Positions 5,142 to 5,638 of a DNA stretch of 5,638 bases are shown here, piece after piece. A program made the translations under genes and the position numbers. Origin of the DNA: Oscillospiraceae bacterium (GTDB taxonomy: Bacteria > Bacillota > Clostridia > Oscillospirales > Oscillospiraceae); NCBI GenBank assembly GCA_020025375.1, contig JAHHSF010000084.1, positions 1 to 5,638 on the forward strand, written 5' to 3'. A model generated the notes under the pieces. The model had not been told where the DNA came from, did not search any database, and was given only the letters and a program-made list of their open reading frames with translations. Position 1 is the first letter of the stretch, and the number at the start of each line of letters is the position of its first letter.

Positions 5142-5304
5142 GTGTCTGTAAGGACACAACTGCGATGATGCGGGAGATTGCTCGAATGCGAGGTAACTTC
5201 CGCGGAGTATGTCCGAGCTAGAATCGGGCGGCTGAAGGACCTGGGCACGGCGTATATCGCTGTGGTTGGGTGGAACCGGCCTGCTTATCACGCCGGTTTC
5301 TTTC
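5142..5304 (+). promoter_or_regulatory. Structured rpsJ leader with attenuator-like hairpin
   Basis: The leader holds a long irregular stem: GGACA (5152-5156) with UGUCC, then GCGGGAG with CUUCCGC, capped by a CUCG-AAUG-CGAG hairpin. A second hairpin, CACGGCG/CGCUGUG, lies near 5246-5264. Finally GGAACCGGC (5272-5280) pairs with GCCGGUUUC (5292-5300), followed by TTT, which resembles a weak intrinsic terminator. GGTT just upstream could pair instead with AACC of its 5' arm and undo it. S10 operon leaders are commonly autoregulated by a ribosomal protein (L4 in E. coli). The structure is visible here; the regulator is not. Confidence 0.6.
5272..5304 (+). terminator. Possible attenuator in the rpsJ leader
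   Basis: A 9-bp stem with one G-U pair and an 11-nt loop ends in a TTTCTTT tract (5297-5303). The C inside the T tract and the long loop make it weak, consistent with conditional rather than full termination ahead of a highly expressed operon. Confidence 0.45.
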
Positions 5305-5352
5305 ATGCCACGGAATGATACGCACGAGAACGTGGACAGGAACTTCACCTAC

Positions 5353-5386
5353 CGTACGAAGCGAGGAGCAAAAAACCACTTCGTAT
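5353..5386 (+). other. Hairpin just upstream of the rpsJ ribosome binding site
   Basis: TACGAAG (5355-5361) pairs with CTTCGTA (5379-5385) around a 17-nt loop that includes GAGGAG and an A-run. It ends 8 bases before AAGGAGG (5394-5400), so it could influence translation start or RNA stability. No partner is known. Confidence 0.4.
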
Positions 5387-5409
5387 TGTATTTAAGGAGG
5401 AAACAACCC

Positions 5410-5638
5410 ATGGCAGCTCAGAAAGAAATGATCCGCATCCGCCTCAAGGCCTACGATCACCAGCTCATTGACCAGAGCGCGGAGAAGATCGTGGAGACCG
5501 CCAAGCGCACCGGCGCCACTGTCTCCGGCCCCATTCCCCTGCCCACCAAGAAGGAAGTCGTCACCATTCTCCGTGCCGTCCACAAGTACAAGGACAGCCG
5601 CGAGCAGTTTGAGCGCCGCACCCACAAGCGCCTGATTG
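5410..5638 (+). CDS. rpsJ: 30S ribosomal protein S10 (uS10), N-terminal part
   Basis: S10 is a small-subunit head protein that also takes part in antitermination with NusB. The window holds 76 complete codons of about 103, and the rest lies beyond the right edge. The sequence IRIRLKAYDHQLIDQSAEKI (8-27) is nearly diagnostic, followed by ETAKRTGATVSGPIPLPTKK (29-48) and SREQFERRTHKRLI (63-76). ATG 5410 has AAGGAGG (5394-5400) 9 bases upstream, a strong site. In most bacteria it is the first gene of the S10 operon, followed by rplC, rplD, rplW and others, which would lie outside the window. Promoter and structured leader lie directly upstream. Confidence 0.98.
   Translation, partial: MAAQKEMIRIRLKAYDHQLIDQSAEKIVETAKRTGATVSGPIPLPTKKEVVTILRAVHKYKDSREQFERRTHKRLI

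Noticed and set aside
5267..5278. T-box-like string GGGTGGAACCG in the rpsJ leader
   Set aside because: There is no downstream partner for an antiterminator and no stem I specifier arrangement, and rpsJ is not a usual T-box target. The match looks accidental within an attenuator-like hairpin.

Overview
The window looks like a chromosomal housekeeping segment from a GC-rich Clostridia-class Firmicute, probably an Oscillospiraceae-type gut anaerobe. Four things point there: a T-box in front of a single-chain glycyl-tRNA synthetase, strong AGGAGG-type ribosome binding sites, TTGACA/TATAAT-type promoters, and a QueT-family ECF substrate-binding membrane protein. The species is inferred; only the low-GC-phylum style of regulation combined with GC-rich coding DNA is visible.

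Layout. Positions 1-1296 (minus) hold most of glycyl-tRNA synthetase, whose C-terminus runs off the left edge. It is preceded by a complete glycine T-box riboswitch (about 1332-1568, specifier GGC) with its own promoter (1575-1603). Upstream and in the same direction is ridA (1653-2030, minus). RidA and queT (2253-2783, plus) are divergent, and each has a recognisable promoter. The queT leader folds into three hairpins. The loop of the first is complementary to the queT Shine-Dalgarno sequence, as in a pseudoknot-type translational riboswitch. A two-gene minus-strand operon follows from the other side: a cytidylate-kinase-like P-loop protein (4058-4663), then a Dus-family flavoprotein (3089-4042), driven from a promoter at 4718-4746. 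The right edge carries the start of rpsJ (5410 onward, plus), the usual head of the S10 ribosomal protein operon, with a strong promoter and a leader of about 270 nt that contains an attenuator-like hairpin.

The least expected feature is a pair of related repeats of about 210-220 bp (2835-3054 plus, 4796-5003 minus) in inverted orientation around the kinase-dus operon. They share long, nearly identical unpaired blocks. At least two of their hairpins differ between the copies on both arms while pairing is kept. Each copy is followed directly by a further stable hairpin. This looks like a structured RNA or a mobile palindromic repeat; I do not recognise the family. Copy 1 is also bracketed by an exact 30-bp direct duplication of the queT/dus terminator hairpin.

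Most of the genes serve translation: tRNA charging (GlyRS), tRNA modification (QueT for queuosine precursors, Dus for dihydrouridine) and the ribosome (S10). RidA supports amino-acid metabolism by removing reactive enamines. Three leaders (T-box, queT, rpsJ) suggest control at the RNA level.
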